Positions 1 to 9,677 of a stretch of DNA of 50,593 nucleotides are shown piece after piece. The stretch comes from Methanothrix sp. GTDB lineage: Archaea > Halobacteriota > Methanosarcinia > Methanotrichales > Methanotrichaceae. The notes beneath the pieces were generated by a model that saw only the letters and a list, made by a program, of their open reading frames with translations, did no database searches and was not told the origin of the DNA. The stretch lies in contig NZ_JANIHG010000009.1 of assembly GCF_024518575.1 (NCBI RefSeq), positions 1 through 50,593 of the forward strand. Direction: 5' to 3'. The translations under genes were made by a program, and so were the position numbers. Every line of letters begins with the position of its first letter. Positions within the stretch are counted from its first letter, which is position 1.

Positions 1-74
1 CATTTCCTGCACCTAAAAGATTATCAACATCCTGGTATATACAGCGGCAGTCGATAACAATCTGGACGATGTGA

Positions 75-2222
75 ATGAACCGAAGAGATGCTCCATTCCT
101 TGCGATCGCTGTGATGCTCGGTCTGGCCATACGGCTTGCTCCCGCACTGTACAGGGGCGATATGATCTTCGACGGTTATGATGAGTACTACCATCTAAGA
201 AGGATCTTTTACACATTCCACCACTTCCCACACACGCTCTGGTTCGATTCGTACATAAACTACCCCCATGGCCTTGAGATCTCATGGCCTCCTCTCTTCG
301 ACATCGTCGTTGCGGCCATTGCGCACGTCGTCGCGCCTGTGCTCGGTGACGGCTCTGTTGAAACGGTCGCAGCGGTGATCTCCCCGATCCTTGGCGGCAT
401 TCTTGTGGTGGTTGTTTACGCCATCGCGAGAGAGGTTTTTGATGGGAGAACCGCTCTGATCTCGGCATTCCTCCTGGCGGTATGCCCCTACAGCGTCATA
501 AGAACATCATTCGGCTCGCCGGATCACCACGGCCTTGAGGTGCTTCTGTTCTCTGTGATAGTGCTCCTGCTGCTTTACACACTCAGAGGAGGGCACATCT
601 GGATCATATCTGCGGGCATCGCAATGGCGGCTCTCGCCTACACATGGGCAGGTGCACCGATTTATCTTCTCCTCATACCTTCATTTGCAGTTCTGCGAGC
701 CATTCTGAGCATAAGGGATGGCAGCGCATTTGATTACAGGCCCATGCTCGTGAGCCTTGCTGTCGCATCTGCTCTCGTCCTTCCATTCGGCTTCAGCAGC
801 TGGCTGCACATATCCTTTCTGTCCATTCTGATCCTCACTACAGTTGTTCTTCTGACGGCCATCACGGAGCAGCTGGCTCTCAGGAAGAATCTGCCATGGA
901 TCGTTCTGCCTGCGTCCCTGACAGCTTTTGCTCTTATAATCATATTCATCAACTACAGCCGGCTTCAAAGCGCCATCGTCTACCTGGTCGGGGGAGGAAT
1001 GACAGGAAAGATAGCAGAGGCTGAGCCGCTCTTTGTCAATACAGACCCTCTCACGCCGCTGACGCTCTGGCTACTGCTTTACATCCTGGGAGCCGCTCTT
1101 CTCCTTTATGAGATCATGGGAGGAAGTGTTAAGAGAGATGCTGGACTGCTCCTTCTGATCTGGGCAGTCCTAGCGCTCGCTCTGACGTTCGGGCAGAAGA
1201 GGTTCATCTACGTCTCATCAACAGTTGGGCCCATCCTGATGGCTCTGCTGCTCCTCAGGGCGATCATCTGGATTAGATCATACCCATCGCGCAGGTTCAT
1301 AGCCGGAGCGGCTCTCGCCATTATGATAGCTCTACCCCTCACAGATCTCCCTGTCATCGTCAGCTCCGAGCCCGCGATCACCCAGGACTGGGTCGAGTCG
1401 CTCGAATGGTTGAGAGACAACACACCTCCGACGAGCTACTTCGAGGAGCCCTTCCAGGTCCCTGAGTATGGTGTGATGTGCTGGTGGGACTACGGAAACT
1501 GGATCGTCTACATAGGAGAGCGTCCGGTGGTTGCAAACAACTTCCAGACAGGGGTCGTGGAGGGGTCGAGGTTCTTCTTATCCGAGAATGAGGAATCGGC
1601 TGTGAAGATTCTGAAAGAGAGGCGTGCCAGATACGTGATCACGGATCTCACAATGATCTACGGGAAGCTCCAGGCGATATGCAGCTGGCTCGGAGAGGAT
1701 CCGTCCAAGTATCAGAGGATTTACACAAAAGATGGTGTGGTGACAGTGCACAATCTGGAGCGGCTCAACAGGACCATGCTAGCGGGTTTGCATCTCGATG
1801 ACTGCAGCTACATGGAGCACTTCCGTCTCATCCACGAGTCGAGAAGCTTTGCGGGGCCGTATGGTGTGAGGCCAGCTGCGATGATCAAGATCTTCGAACA
1901 CGTCCCTGGCGCGGTCATCAGGGGAAGCGCAAGGGATGACAGGATCGTTGTCGCTGTCCTGAACCTCAGCTCGAACCTGGGCAGGCCATTCCAGTACGTG
2001 AACTACGCCGTCCCGCGCAACGGGAGCTACGAGATCAGGGTTCCGTACTCGACTGAGGGCGCGTATGGCGTAAAATCTGCAGGTCCCTATCAGATCGTGG
2101 AGATCACACCGGCCACCGATGGCTGGGGGGATGTGGCTTTCGTGAACATCACAGAGGAGGATGTCCTGGATGGCAGGATCGTGGAGCTAGGCACGCCAGT
2201 CTCCGCCGTCCCTGAACCATGA
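75..2222 (+). CDS. aglB: Oligosaccharyltransferase AglB (STT3 family)
   Basis: Membrane enzyme that transfers a lipid-linked glycan to Asn in N-glycosylation sequons on the outer face of the cell membrane. The 715-residue protein has a hydrophobic N-terminal two-fifths with many membrane segments and a soluble C-terminal domain. The acidic first-loop motif is at Asp36 (GYDEYYH, 34-40), a second DHH motif follows in SPDHHG, and the STT3 signature WWDYG is at 470-474. A TATA-like GGTATATAC near 31-40 sits upstream. The 3' end overlaps the convergent flavoprotein gene by about 36 bp. The window's glycan cluster lies 10 kb away, so AglB is not in its operon, although its substrate could be made there (inference). 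Confidence 0.95.
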   Translation: MNRRDAPFLAIAVMLGLAIRLAPALYRGDMIFDGYDEYYHLRRIFYTFHHFPHTLWFDSYINYPHGLEISWPPLFDIVVAAIAHVVAPVLGDGSVETVAAVISPILGGILVVVVYAIAREVFDGRTALISAFLLAVCPYSVIRTSFGSPDHHGLEVLLFSVIVLLLLYTLRGGHIWIISAGIAMAALAYTWAGAPIYLLLIPSFAVLRAILSIRDGSAFDYRPMLVSLAVASALVLPFGFSSWLHISFLSILILTTVVLLTAITEQLALRKNLPWIVLPASLTAFALIIIFINYSRLQSAIVYLVGGGMTGKIAEAEPLFVNTDPLTPLTLWLLLYILGAALLLYEIMGGSVKRDAGLLLLIWAVLALALTFGQKRFIYVSSTVGPILMALLLLRAIIWIRSYPSRRFIAGAALAIMIALPLTDLPVIVSSEPAITQDWVESLEWLRDNTPPTSYFEEPFQVPEYGVMCWWDYGNWIVYIGERPVVANNFQTGVVEGSRFFLSENEESAVKILKERRARYVITDLTMIYGKLQAICSWLGEDPSKYQRIYTKDGVVTVHNLERLNRTMLAGLHLDDCSYMEHFRLIHESRSFAGPYGVRPAAMIKIFEHVPGAVIRGSARDDRIVVAVLNLSSNLGRPFQYVNYAVPRNGSYEIRVPYSTEGAYGVKSAGPYQIVEITPATDGWGDVAFVNITEEDVLDGRIVELGTPVSAVPEP

Positions 2223-3560
2223 GTCTATGTCGGATGCGGCTCTCTTTCCCGCGCCCATCGCGCTGATCACGGTTGCGCTTCCGGTCGCTATATCCCCTCC
2301 CGCCCACACCCGCTCGATCGATGTTCTTCCCCTTTCATCCACATCCACAGTCCCCCATCTTGTTCTTCTGAGACCTGGAATGCTCCTCAGCACGAGGGGA
2401 TTTGGAATCGTGCCGATCGCTATGATCGCTGTGTCGATCTCCATGCTGAACTCGGAGCCCTTCCTCTCAACAGGCCGTCTCCTGCCGCTGGCATCCGGCT
2501 CCCCAAGCTCCATCCTGATGCACTCCATCGCTCTGACCATCCCCTCGCCCTTGAACCCTATTGGATTCGTTAGAAAATCGAAGATCACACCCTCCTCCTT
2601 CGCGTTCTCGATCTCCTCGAGCCTCGCTGGCATCTCGGCCTCTGATCTTCGATAGACTATATGCACCTCATCTGCCCCGAGCCGCAGCGCGGATCTGGCT
2701 GCGTCCATGGCTACGTTGCCGCCTCCGACTACAGCGACCTTTCTGCCTCTGTTTATCGGGGTATCGAACTCGGGGAACCTGTATGCCTTCATCAGGTTGA
2801 TTCTTGTTAGATACTCATTCGCAGAGTATATCCCGCCGAGGTTCTCGCCAGGGATGTTCAGGAATCGCGGGGCCCCAGCGCCTATTCCCAGGAATATGGC
2901 ATCGTACCTTCTGAGAAGATCCTGGACCTTTACAGTTCTGCCCACGACAGAGTCGAGCTCGATCCTGACACCCAGCGACCTCACGTAATCGACCTCTTTA
3001 TTCACGATGCTCTTGGGCAGCCTGAACTCCGGTATTCCATAGGTGAGAACTCCACCAGCCTCGTGCAGCGCCTCGAATATCGTCACTTCATAACCCATCA
3101 GCGCGAGATCTGCTGCACATGTGAGCCCTGCAGGCCCGGAGCCGACAACCGCGATGCTCTTCCCTTTAGTGCCCTCTCTGACTTCCCGGCTATAATGACC
3201 GAAGTCTGCTGCGTACCTCTCGAGCCTCCCTATCGCGACGGGCTCGCCATTCCTTGAGAGAACACAGCTGCTCTCGCACTGCTCCTCCTGAGGGCAGACC
3301 CTGCCGCATATCCCGGGCAGGCTGTTCTTGCGCTTGATTATCCTGAGCGCCCCATCAGCATCGCCCCTTCTGAGCGCATCTATGAACTGCGGTATCTCAA
3401 CTCCGACAGGACAGCCCTCGACACATCCAGGCTTCTTGCACCCGAGACACCTTTCAGCCTCGCGAAGCGCGTCCTCAGTGGTATATCCGAGAGCCACCTC
3501 TGAGAAGTTCCTGCGCCTCACCTCAGGGGGTTGCTTTGGCATCTTCACTCTGGGAGACAT
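2187..3560 (-). CDS. gltA: Glutamate synthase small-subunit-like / NfnB-type FAD-dependent oxidoreductase
   Basis: Flavoprotein of the GltD/GltA family, which passes electrons from NAD(P)H through FAD and Fe-S clusters. With the start chosen here (457 residues), one cysteine set is at 38, 41, 46 and 50 and a second at 85, 89, 95 and 99, the two 4Fe-4S motifs of the family. A dinucleotide fold VVGSGPAG follows at 138-145, and a second VAVVGGGNVAMDAA lies further on. The reading frame extends 10 codons upstream to TTG 3590, but the ATG at 3560 has GGGTGG just before it and a TATA-like TGTAAATATCC at a fitting distance. The FMN-type GltB-like partner is 29 kb away. Homotetrameric archaeal GltA or ferredoxin:NADP transhydrogenase subunit B are both possible; sequence alone does not separate them. 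Confidence 0.85.
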   Translation of the reverse strand: MSPRVKMPKQPPEVRRRNFSEVALGYTTEDALREAERCLGCKKPGCVEGCPVGVEIPQFIDALRRGDADGALRIIKRKNSLPGICGRVCPQEEQCESSCVLSRNGEPVAIGRLERYAADFGHYSREVREGTKGKSIAVVGSGPAGLTCAADLALMGYEVTIFEALHEAGGVLTYGIPEFRLPKSIVNKEVDYVRSLGVRIELDSVVGRTVKVQDLLRRYDAIFLGIGAGAPRFLNIPGENLGGIYSANEYLTRINLMKAYRFPEFDTPINRGRKVAVVGGGNVAMDAARSALRLGADEVHIVYRRSEAEMPARLEEIENAKEEGVIFDFLTNPIGFKGEGMVRAMECIRMELGEPDASGRRRPVERKGSEFSMEIDTAIIAIGTIPNPLVLRSIPGLRRTRWGTVDVDERGRTSIERVWAGGDIATGSATVISAMGAGKRAASDIDSWFRDGGDWRA

Positions 3561-3738
3561 TCTGCCACCCAGATGATGGACCTCTGCCAAATATCTGACG
3601 GATATTTACAGATGCTCGGATCTGATGCGGATCCTAAGCATTCAGTAAAACACACAGCTTTTCTGGGTTCGAACCTCTGGACAATGTCCCCGCAATAACG
3701 AATCTCAGAATTCTGTCTTTCAGAGGACCTCCCAAGAG

Positions 3739-3747
3739 TTTAAGTAT
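3739..3747 (+). promoter_or_regulatory. TATA box of ribBA, leaderless spacing
   Basis: TTTAAGTAT is centred 26-27 bp before the ATG at 3770. Archaeal initiation at that distance would start the transcript on the start codon itself, and no ribosome binding site lies before the ATG. Confidence 0.6.
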
Positions 3748-3769
3748 TTTTCACCACCTCCGCAGTATC

Positions 3770-4978
3770 ATGCCTTTCTCTACAGTGGATGAGGCGATAA
3801 AGGACATTCGCGATGGAAAGTTCGTGATAGTGCTGGATGACGAATCCAGGGAGAACGAGGGAGATCTGGTGATGGCCGCTGAGAAGGTCACGCCCGAGGC
3901 CATAAACTTCATGGCGAAGCATGCGCGCGGCCTGATCTGCGTTCCGCTCACCGCCGAGCGCATCCGCCAGCTGGAGCTCCCGATGATGACACAGCAGAAC
4001 ACGGAGAGCATGGGCACGGCGTTCACGGTATCGGTGGATGCCAGGCGCGGTGTCACCACAGGGATCTCGGCGTTTGATCGCGCGACGACTATCCGGACGC
4101 TGATAGACCCATCCACAACACGCGCAGACCTCGCGACTCCTGGCCACACGTTCCCGCTCCAGGCACTCGACGGCGGAGTCCTGAGGCGCGCGGGGCACAC
4201 AGAGGCCGCAGTGGACCTGGCGCGACTCGCAGGTCTGTATCCTGCGGGCGTGATATGCGAGATCATGGCTGAGGACGGCACCATGGCGCGGCTTCCGGAG
4301 CTCGAGAGGTTCGCGGAGAAGCATGGGCTCAGGATGGTGACCATCGAGGATCTCATAAGATACAGGATACGGAGAGAGAGGCTTGTAAGGAGAATCGCAG
4401 AGGTCGAGATGCCAACTGAGTACGGCGACTTCAGGGCCGTGGGGTACGAGAGCATGCTCGATGGGCAGTGTCACGTTGCGCTTGTCGCCGGAGATCCAGC
4501 AGCTGATGACGCCCTCGTAAGGGTACACTCGCAGTGCCTCACCGGGGACACGTTCAGGTCGAAGAGGTGCGACTGCGGCGAGCAGCTCAGCAGGGCGCTG
4601 CGGATGATAAGCAAGAACGGAAATGGCGTTCTGGTGTACATGAACCAGGAGGGGCGCGGGATAGGGCTCGCGAACAAGCTGAGAGCCTATGAGCTCCAGG
4701 ACGGAGGCAGCGATACGGTCGAGGCGAACCACAAGCTTGGATATCCCGCGGATCTGAGGGACTACGGGATAGGCGCCCAGATACTCCTGGACCTCGGGAT
4801 AAGAAAAATGCGGCTACTGACAAACAACCCCAGAAAGATAGTTGGCCTGCAGGGATACGGGCTGGAGATAGTGGAGAGGGTCCCACTCGAGGTCGAGCCA
4901 AACGAGATCAACAGGCACTACCTTGAGACGAAGAGGGACAAGCTGCACCACATGCTTCTGCTCTCCGATCCGAGGTAA
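3770..4978 (+). CDS. ribBA: Bifunctional DHBP synthase / GTP cyclohydrolase II (RibBA)
   Basis: Catalyses both entry steps of riboflavin synthesis. The N-terminal domain (about 1-200) turns ribulose 5-phosphate into 3,4-dihydroxy-2-butanone 4-phosphate. The C-terminal domain (about 205-400) opens GTP. The DHBP-synthase acidic loop [11 protein letters not shown] is at 23-33 and RRAGHTEA at 139-146. The cyclohydrolase II zinc ligands are Cys256, Cys267 and Cys269 (SQC, then RCDCG), followed by the NQEGRGIGL loop at 292-300. The 402 residues match bacterial and plant RibBA fusions. Many archaea use the unrelated cyclohydrolase III (ArfA) with a separate RibB, so the fusion suggests acquisition from bacteria (inference). 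The gene stands alone and is probably leaderless. Confidence 0.95.
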   Translation: MPFSTVDEAIKDIRDGKFVIVLDDESRENEGDLVMAAEKVTPEAINFMAKHARGLICVPLTAERIRQLELPMMTQQNTESMGTAFTVSVDARRGVTTGISAFDRATTIRTLIDPSTTRADLATPGHTFPLQALDGGVLRRAGHTEAAVDLARLAGLYPAGVICEIMAEDGTMARLPELERFAEKHGLRMVTIEDLIRYRIRRERLVRRIAEVEMPTEYGDFRAVGYESMLDGQCHVALVAGDPAADDALVRVHSQCLTGDTFRSKRCDCGEQLSRALRMISKNGNGVLVYMNQEGRGIGLANKLRAYELQDGGSDTVEANHKLGYPADLRDYGIGAQILLDLGIRKMRLLTNNPRKIVGLQGYGLEIVERVPLEVEPNEINRHYLETKRDKLHHMLLLSDPR

Positions 4979-5095
4979 GATGTGACTTCCTCCCCACCCT
5001 GAAGACCGGTGTCTGCGTCCTGGTCGCTCCCATCATGGAGGGGCGCCCTGACAGCCCCTCCTCTGTGATGCCATCTCCGGACGCTGGAGATGCAT

Positions 5096-5533
5096 TCACT
5101 CTATCGCTATCCTCTTCTTCGCGGATACGAGCTTTGGCACCACGATCTCAAGGATGCCGTCCTTGAGCTTTGCCTTCGCCTCATCAGCCCTGACCTCACC
5201 CGGCAGGGTTATGATCCGCTCGAAGCTCCCGCGCCTCTCCCTCAGGAAGTAGCTGCCATCCTTCAGCTCCCTTCTGGCCTTCAGCCTCAGACCATCCTCT
5301 GTGATCGTGACCTCCACATCCTTCTTGTCTACGCCGGGAAGGTCGACTGTTATCACAATATCGTCATCCCTCTCCTCGATGTCGACAGGCGGGACCTCGC
5401 CCATCTCCTCCATCAGTCCGGTCAGACGCTCCTGGAACCTCCTCATCTCCGTTGAATCGATGCCCATCTCCTCAAGCATGCGGTTTATTCTCTTCTGAAA
5501 CCATCTTATGTCCTCTGGGGATATAACAGCCAT
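5096..5533 (-). CDS. hsp20: Small heat-shock protein, Hsp20/alpha-crystallin family
   Basis: ATP-independent chaperone that holds unfolding proteins. The 145-residue protein has a helical N-terminal segment of about 50 residues, then an alpha-crystallin domain with VTVDLPGV-type strands, the GSFERIITLPGEV strand and the LKDGILEIVVPK end signature. An ATG eight codons further upstream (5557) is open, but the TATA-like TAAATTAATAG at 5560-5570 puts the transcript start near 5538, downstream of that codon. The ATG at 5533 is preceded by GGTGATCGG, so it is preferred. Monocistronic, converging on ribBA. Confidence 0.92.
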   Translation of the reverse strand: MAVISPEDIRWFQKRINRMLEEMGIDSTEMRRFQERLTGLMEEMGEVPPVDIEERDDDIVITVDLPGVDKKDVEVTITEDGLRLKARRELKDGSYFLRERRGSFERIITLPGEVRADEAKAKLKDGILEIVVPKLVSAKKRIAIE

Positions 5534-5736
5534 CCGATCACCATAAATAAATTGCATCTATTAATTTATCAGCCTTGCGATGGGTGATGGGCCTGACGAA
5601 CAGGCTGAGGCTGCTGAACCCCCCAGATATGCATGCTGAAAATGCACAGGGGAAAATGCCCAAGGGGGCCGCGCGCTCCTGTCATTGAAATCCGCAGCGA
5701 TACGTTATCAGCATACTGGAGCACAGCACTACATTC

Positions 5737-5742
5737 TTAAAT
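5737..5742 (+). promoter_or_regulatory. TATA box of the YjbQ gene, leaderless spacing
   Basis: TTAAAT lies in TTCTTAAATC, centred about 26 bp before the ATG at 5765. No Shine-Dalgarno sequence precedes that ATG. Confidence 0.5.
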
Positions 5743-5764
5743 CTGAGACTGAGACTCACATCAC

Positions 5765-6157
5765 ATGATAGAGATTGCGACCACTAGAGTCAGAGAGGTG
5801 GTGGACATCACCCCTCAGGTCCAGAGAGCTGTCAGGGAGAGCGGTGTGGTTGATGGCATCTGTCTGGTGTACACACTTCACACCACCACAGCTTTGATCG
5901 TGAACGAGGCGGAGAGCGGTCTTTTAATGGATATCATCGATAAGATAAAAGAGATCGTGCCTGGTGTGGGGTATAAGCATGGTGAGAACGGTCCTGCCCA
6001 TCTTCAGGCCTCGATCCTGGGCAACAGCGTTCTTCTTCCCGTTGATAATAACATGCCTCTCCTGGGAACGTGGCAGAGGGTGCTCTTTTTGGAGCTGGAC
6101 GGGCCGAGGCGGAGGCGTGTTGGCGTAAAGGTGATCGGAAGTCAGGGGGCGCCCTGA
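5765..6157 (+). CDS. YjbQ family protein (UPF0047)
   Basis: Compact 130-residue protein of the YjbQ family, widespread in archaea and bacteria. Family members have been reported to have weak thiamine-phosphate synthase activity, and their true role is unsettled. Family features seen here are the HTTTALIVNE strand (residues 39-48), GENGPAHLQASILG in the middle and the LGTWQRVLFLELDGPRRRRV C-terminal block. Length is normal for the family. It is monocistronic with a leaderless-type promoter, and no neighbour hints at a pathway. Confidence 0.9.
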   Translation: MIEIATTRVREVVDITPQVQRAVRESGVVDGICLVYTLHTTTALIVNEAESGLLMDIIDKIKEIVPGVGYKHGENGPAHLQASILGNSVLLPVDNNMPLLGTWQRVLFLELDGPRRRRVGVKVIGSQGAP

Positions 6158-6365
6158 GCGGCACGGATTTGTCTCTCCACGATCCAAAGCGCCTGAGGAT
6201 GACGCGGGGATAACACATCAGAAAAATCCTCTGCATGCTGTTCAGCATGATCGCCAATGGAGTACAAGAGGAGCCCGGTGTCAAACCAAAATGTGTACGC
6301 GTTGGCTCCTCCTCTCATGCAACAGATAAGAGCGTCCGCATATTTTTATGATCACTGCGGCTCGT

Positions 6366-8600
6366 TCAGCATGTGGAAGATCCGGGCACCTCGCCGCCCT
6401 GCTGCCCTCCGGAGATGATGCTCTTGGCTGACTCCTGCCAGGAGATGATCTTTTTGATGCTGATGCCGGTCGACTCTGAGATACTAACAGGATCTGTGGA
6501 TACAAGCGCCTCAAGCGTCTTTATTCCCGCGCTCTCGAGGCGTTCCCTGCTCTTCGGACCAATTCCCGAGATGTCCCCAAGCTCAGGCACACGTTGCGTT
6601 TCTGCTCCCTTTTTCGCCTGCCAGTTGTTGAAGTTGCAGTATGGACATCCGAGATCCCATGGCCTCTTCCCGCGATTTATGATTCTGATGTGGTACATGC
6701 CGTGCGTCTCGCATCTCCGTTCCGTGACCACTATCATGCCACCCCTGGGAAGAGGAAGCGTGAACCTGCACTCAGGATAGCCGGAGCATCCCACGAACCT
6801 TGCACCGCGCCTCCCGCGCCTTATAATCAGATCTGAGCCGCACAGGCTGCACTTGCCAACGATCCTGTCGACGCGAAGCCCCTCCCTCAGCGAATCTTCG
6901 ATCTCCTTCCTGTGGGCGAGAAGCTCATCGAATACAGCCTCGAGCATCTGCCTCGACTCCTCGATGACCTCCCCCTTTGTGATCTTCTGCTCCGCGATCT
7001 TGAGCATGTCATTCTCAAGGGTCCGTGTCATCTCTGGCTTCGTGATCGCAGGGGCGTGACGCTGGAGAGCATCCACAACAGCGTACGCTGTCTTCGTCGG
7101 TCTTATCGGGTTGCCATGGATGTAGGCTCTCGCATAGAGCTTGCTTATTATATCATGTCTTGTCGACTTGGTGCCCAGGCCGAGCTCGTCCATGAGCCGC
7201 ACGAGACGCCCCTGCCCGAACCTGGCCGGCGGCTGGGTCTCCTTAGAGAGAACCTCATGGCCGAGAACCTTCAGCACCTCTCCCTCCTCGAGCGAAGGAA
7301 GAACGTTCTCCTCAGCCCTGCTGTATGGATAGTACCTCCTCCATCCCGGGTCCAGTATCCTGGAGCCGTTCGCCCTGAAGAGCTCATCCCCGATCTCAAA
7401 GCTGATGCTCGTCGTCTCCCAGACGCACTCTCCAGAGAGTGTCGCGAAGAACCGCCTCACAACGAGCTCGTATATCCTCCACTGATCCTCTTTGAGATCA
7501 TTTTTATCAGCGACCGACGTCGGATATATGGGGGGATGATCCGTGGTCGAGCGTTTTCCTTTTGTTGGCGTGATGCTGCCCTTCATCAGCTCAAGAGCAT
7601 CATCACGGAACGGGCCTGATGACAGCATCTCGAGCAGCGATCTCAGATCGATCGATGGAGGGTACACGGTGTTATCTGTTCTGGGATAGCTGATGTAACC
7701 GTTTGTGTAAAGATCCTCTGCGATCCTCATCGCGTTTGCTGCCGTGAATCCGATGCCGCTGGCCGCGCTGATGAAGCTGGTGGTATCGAAGGGCGTTGGT
7801 GGCCTATCCCTCCGCTCCCCCCTGGAGACCGATCTCACGCGTGCGACGTCGCTCAGAGAGTTAACTATCCGATCGACCTCGTCCTTGCTCCAGATCCTGG
7901 GTTTCGCGTGCCTCGCCCTAACTCCCTTCTCGAGATCTGCGTAGATCTCCCAGTAGGGCTTCGGCTGGAACGACTCTATCTCCCTCTCGCGATCCACGAT
8001 CAGAGCCAGCGTTGGAGACTGGACCCTTCCCACAGAAAGGAACTCCTTCCCGAGCCGGCCTGATGTTATCGATATGAACCTTGTCAGGGTTGCGCCCCAC
8101 ACGAGGTCTATGATCTGCCTCGCCTCGCCTGATGCGGCAAGATTGAAGTCTACCTCCCCTGGCTGAGAGAACGCCTTCAGGATCTCGCTCTTTGTTATGG
8201 CGCTGAACCGCACCCTGTCAGATTTTACAGAAGGATTGACCTCCTGCAGTATGCGTAGTGCCTCAACACCTATGAGCTCGCCCTCTCTGTCGTAGTCTGT
8301 GGCGATCGTGACATGATCCGCTTTCCTGCCGAGCTTTCTGAGCGCAGCGACTATCCGCTCCTGTGTGGGTTTCGATACTATCTCCGCCCTGATGAGATCC
8401 CTGTAATCGACCTTATGCCAGTTGTTGTAGCTCTCAGGATAATCAAGGCCCACGATATGGCCGCTGAGGCCTATGACAACACGATCATCAAAACGAAATG
8501 TATCGACCCCGGAGACCTTCGCAACAGCCGGTTTCTTGCCGGCAAGAATCTCAGATATCCGCCTCGCAGCATCGTGCTTCTCAGCAATGATGAGGTGCAT
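6366..8600 (-). CDS. topA: DNA topoisomerase I (type IA)
   Basis: Relaxes negatively supercoiled DNA by cutting and passing one strand. The 744 residues begin with a Toprim domain containing the acidic ATDYDREGELI motif. The catalytic tyrosine is Tyr305 in YISYPRTDN. The C-terminal third carries a topoisomerase zinc finger (CSLCG, then CSGYPEC), a second cysteine pair (CPYC) and a terminal helix-hairpin-helix segment (ISGIGPKSRERLESAGIKT). ATG 8600 has GGAG just upstream. The 198-bp space to the divergent S8e gene holds separate promoters. No reverse-gyrase helicase domain is fused to it. Confidence 0.96.
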   Translation of the reverse strand: MHLIIAEKHDAARRISEILAGKKPAVAKVSGVDTFRFDDRVVIGLSGHIVGLDYPESYNNWHKVDYRDLIRAEIVSKPTQERIVAALRKLGRKADHVTIATDYDREGELIGVEALRILQEVNPSVKSDRVRFSAITKSEILKAFSQPGEVDFNLAASGEARQIIDLVWGATLTRFISITSGRLGKEFLSVGRVQSPTLALIVDREREIESFQPKPYWEIYADLEKGVRARHAKPRIWSKDEVDRIVNSLSDVARVRSVSRGERRDRPPTPFDTTSFISAASGIGFTAANAMRIAEDLYTNGYISYPRTDNTVYPPSIDLRSLLEMLSSGPFRDDALELMKGSITPTKGKRSTTDHPPIYPTSVADKNDLKEDQWRIYELVVRRFFATLSGECVWETTSISFEIGDELFRANGSRILDPGWRRYYPYSRAEENVLPSLEEGEVLKVLGHEVLSKETQPPARFGQGRLVRLMDELGLGTKSTRHDIISKLYARAYIHGNPIRPTKTAYAVVDALQRHAPAITKPEMTRTLENDMLKIAEQKITKGEVIEESRQMLEAVFDELLAHRKEIEDSLREGLRVDRIVGKCSLCGSDLIIRRGRRGARFVGCSGYPECRFTLPLPRGGMIVVTERRCETHGMYHIRIINRGKRPWDLGCPYCNFNNWQAKKGAETQRVPELGDISGIGPKSRERLESAGIKTLEALVSTDPVSISESTGISIKKIISWQESAKSIISGGQQGGEVPGSSTC

Positions 8601-8797
8601 TCATCTCCGGAGACTCTTACAGGAAATATAAGAATCTGTCGGGATCGACGGTGGATCATCAACTCCCGGTGATTTTTCTGAATTGATCTGCAGGGAATAC
8701 GCTAGAGAATAGTCATTCAGCGCTCTCGGGCCCGTGCAGCTTGATGGCCGTAAAGTCTATATAAGGATCTGAAAAAGGGGAACGGAGGTTATCGATC

Positions 8798-9181
8798 ATG
8801 AAGTGGCAGGGAAAGTCGGCTAGAAAGCCCACTGGTGGAAGGCTTGTTCCAGCCAGAGGGAAGAGGAAGTATGAGCTGGGCAGAGAGCCAGCAGAGACGC
8901 TCATCGGCGCAATCCGGGTCAAGAAGATCCGCACACGTGGTGGCAACCAGAAGCTCCGCCTTCTGAAGGCAGATATGGCCAACGTCTCGGATCCGGTCAC
9001 GGGCGCCACAAAGTTGGTGAGGATCGAGACAGTGGTGGACAATCCGGCGAACCGGCATTACGTGAGGAGAAACATAATCACAAGGGGCGCTGTGATCAGG
9101 ACCGAGATCGGCGAGGCCAGGGTTGTGAGCAGGCCCGGGCAGGACGGCGTGGTGAATGCTGTTCTCCTGCCGAAGCACTGA
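8798..9181 (+). CDS. rps8e: 30S ribosomal protein S8e
   Basis: Small-subunit ribosomal protein found in archaea and eukaryotes. The 127 residues start [15 protein letters not shown] and contain the [15 protein letters not shown] core and the C-terminal [11 protein letters not shown] and [15 protein letters not shown] strands of the family. GGAGGT lies at 8784-8789 before ATG 8798, and a CTATATAAGG TATA box lies near 8757-8765. It is transcribed alone. Confidence 0.96.
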   Translation: MKWQGKSARKPTGGRLVPARGKRKYELGREPAETLIGAIRVKKIRTRGGNQKLRLLKADMANVSDPVTGATKLVRIETVVDNPANRHYVRRNIITRGAVIRTEIGEARVVSRPGQDGVVNAVLLPKH

Positions 9182-9677
9182 TGTGCAGAGGCAGGACACC
9201 CTGATCCCCTCCAGCCATTGCGCCCAATACATGGTGCAGCTCCATCATGCGGGACACAATGCGGCAAACATGTTTCTGTGAGCCTGAGCGATTTTGCCTC
9301 GAGATCGAATAATGGATATTCCGACTCATAATAACGATCGGCTTTTGGAGCGATATTCAGCGTATCCGAGAGATAGATTTGCTTTGCAGACAGAAAATTT
9401 TGAGAAACAAGATCTTTTTAATGTCTCATCGCAGATGAGATATTAAAAAATGATATCCGTATGGCGTGGTAGGGCGCGGGACATAAACTTATCTTGCAGG
9501 TTTTGATGTCTCATCTCCGCAGATGATATCCGGATGGAGCCGGGGCTCCGCTTTGAAAGAGCATTTATTCTGGCAGATACAAAAAACTGCTAACGACTCT
9601 CATGAGCAGGCAGCGCGGCTGATCTCCGGGGCATTGTATCACTGCAAGAGGTCGCAACATATGAACTGGCGCCGTCA
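9182..9677 (+). other. 496-bp intergenic space with an imperfect direct repeat
   Basis: Lies between two convergent gene ends. No convincing coding region is seen. A direct repeat with the core ATGTCTCATC, GCAGATGA and TATCCG occurs at 9421-9464 and 9505-9536; the first copy has about 15 extra AT-rich bases inside. The first copy also holds the inverted repeat TCTCATC-GCA-GATGAGA. A small RNA or a decayed mobile element is possible, and nothing decides between them. Confidence 0.4.

Noticed and set aside
3740-4732. 330-codon minus-strand frame antisense to ribBA
   Set aside because: Arginine-, histidine- and proline-rich shadow frame within a strongly coding gene; no conserved motif.
5580-5625. 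TGATGG and CTGA sequences resembling a box C/D guide RNA
   Set aside because: Spacing of the boxes does not fit (only a few nucleotides between C and D'); no second pair in order.
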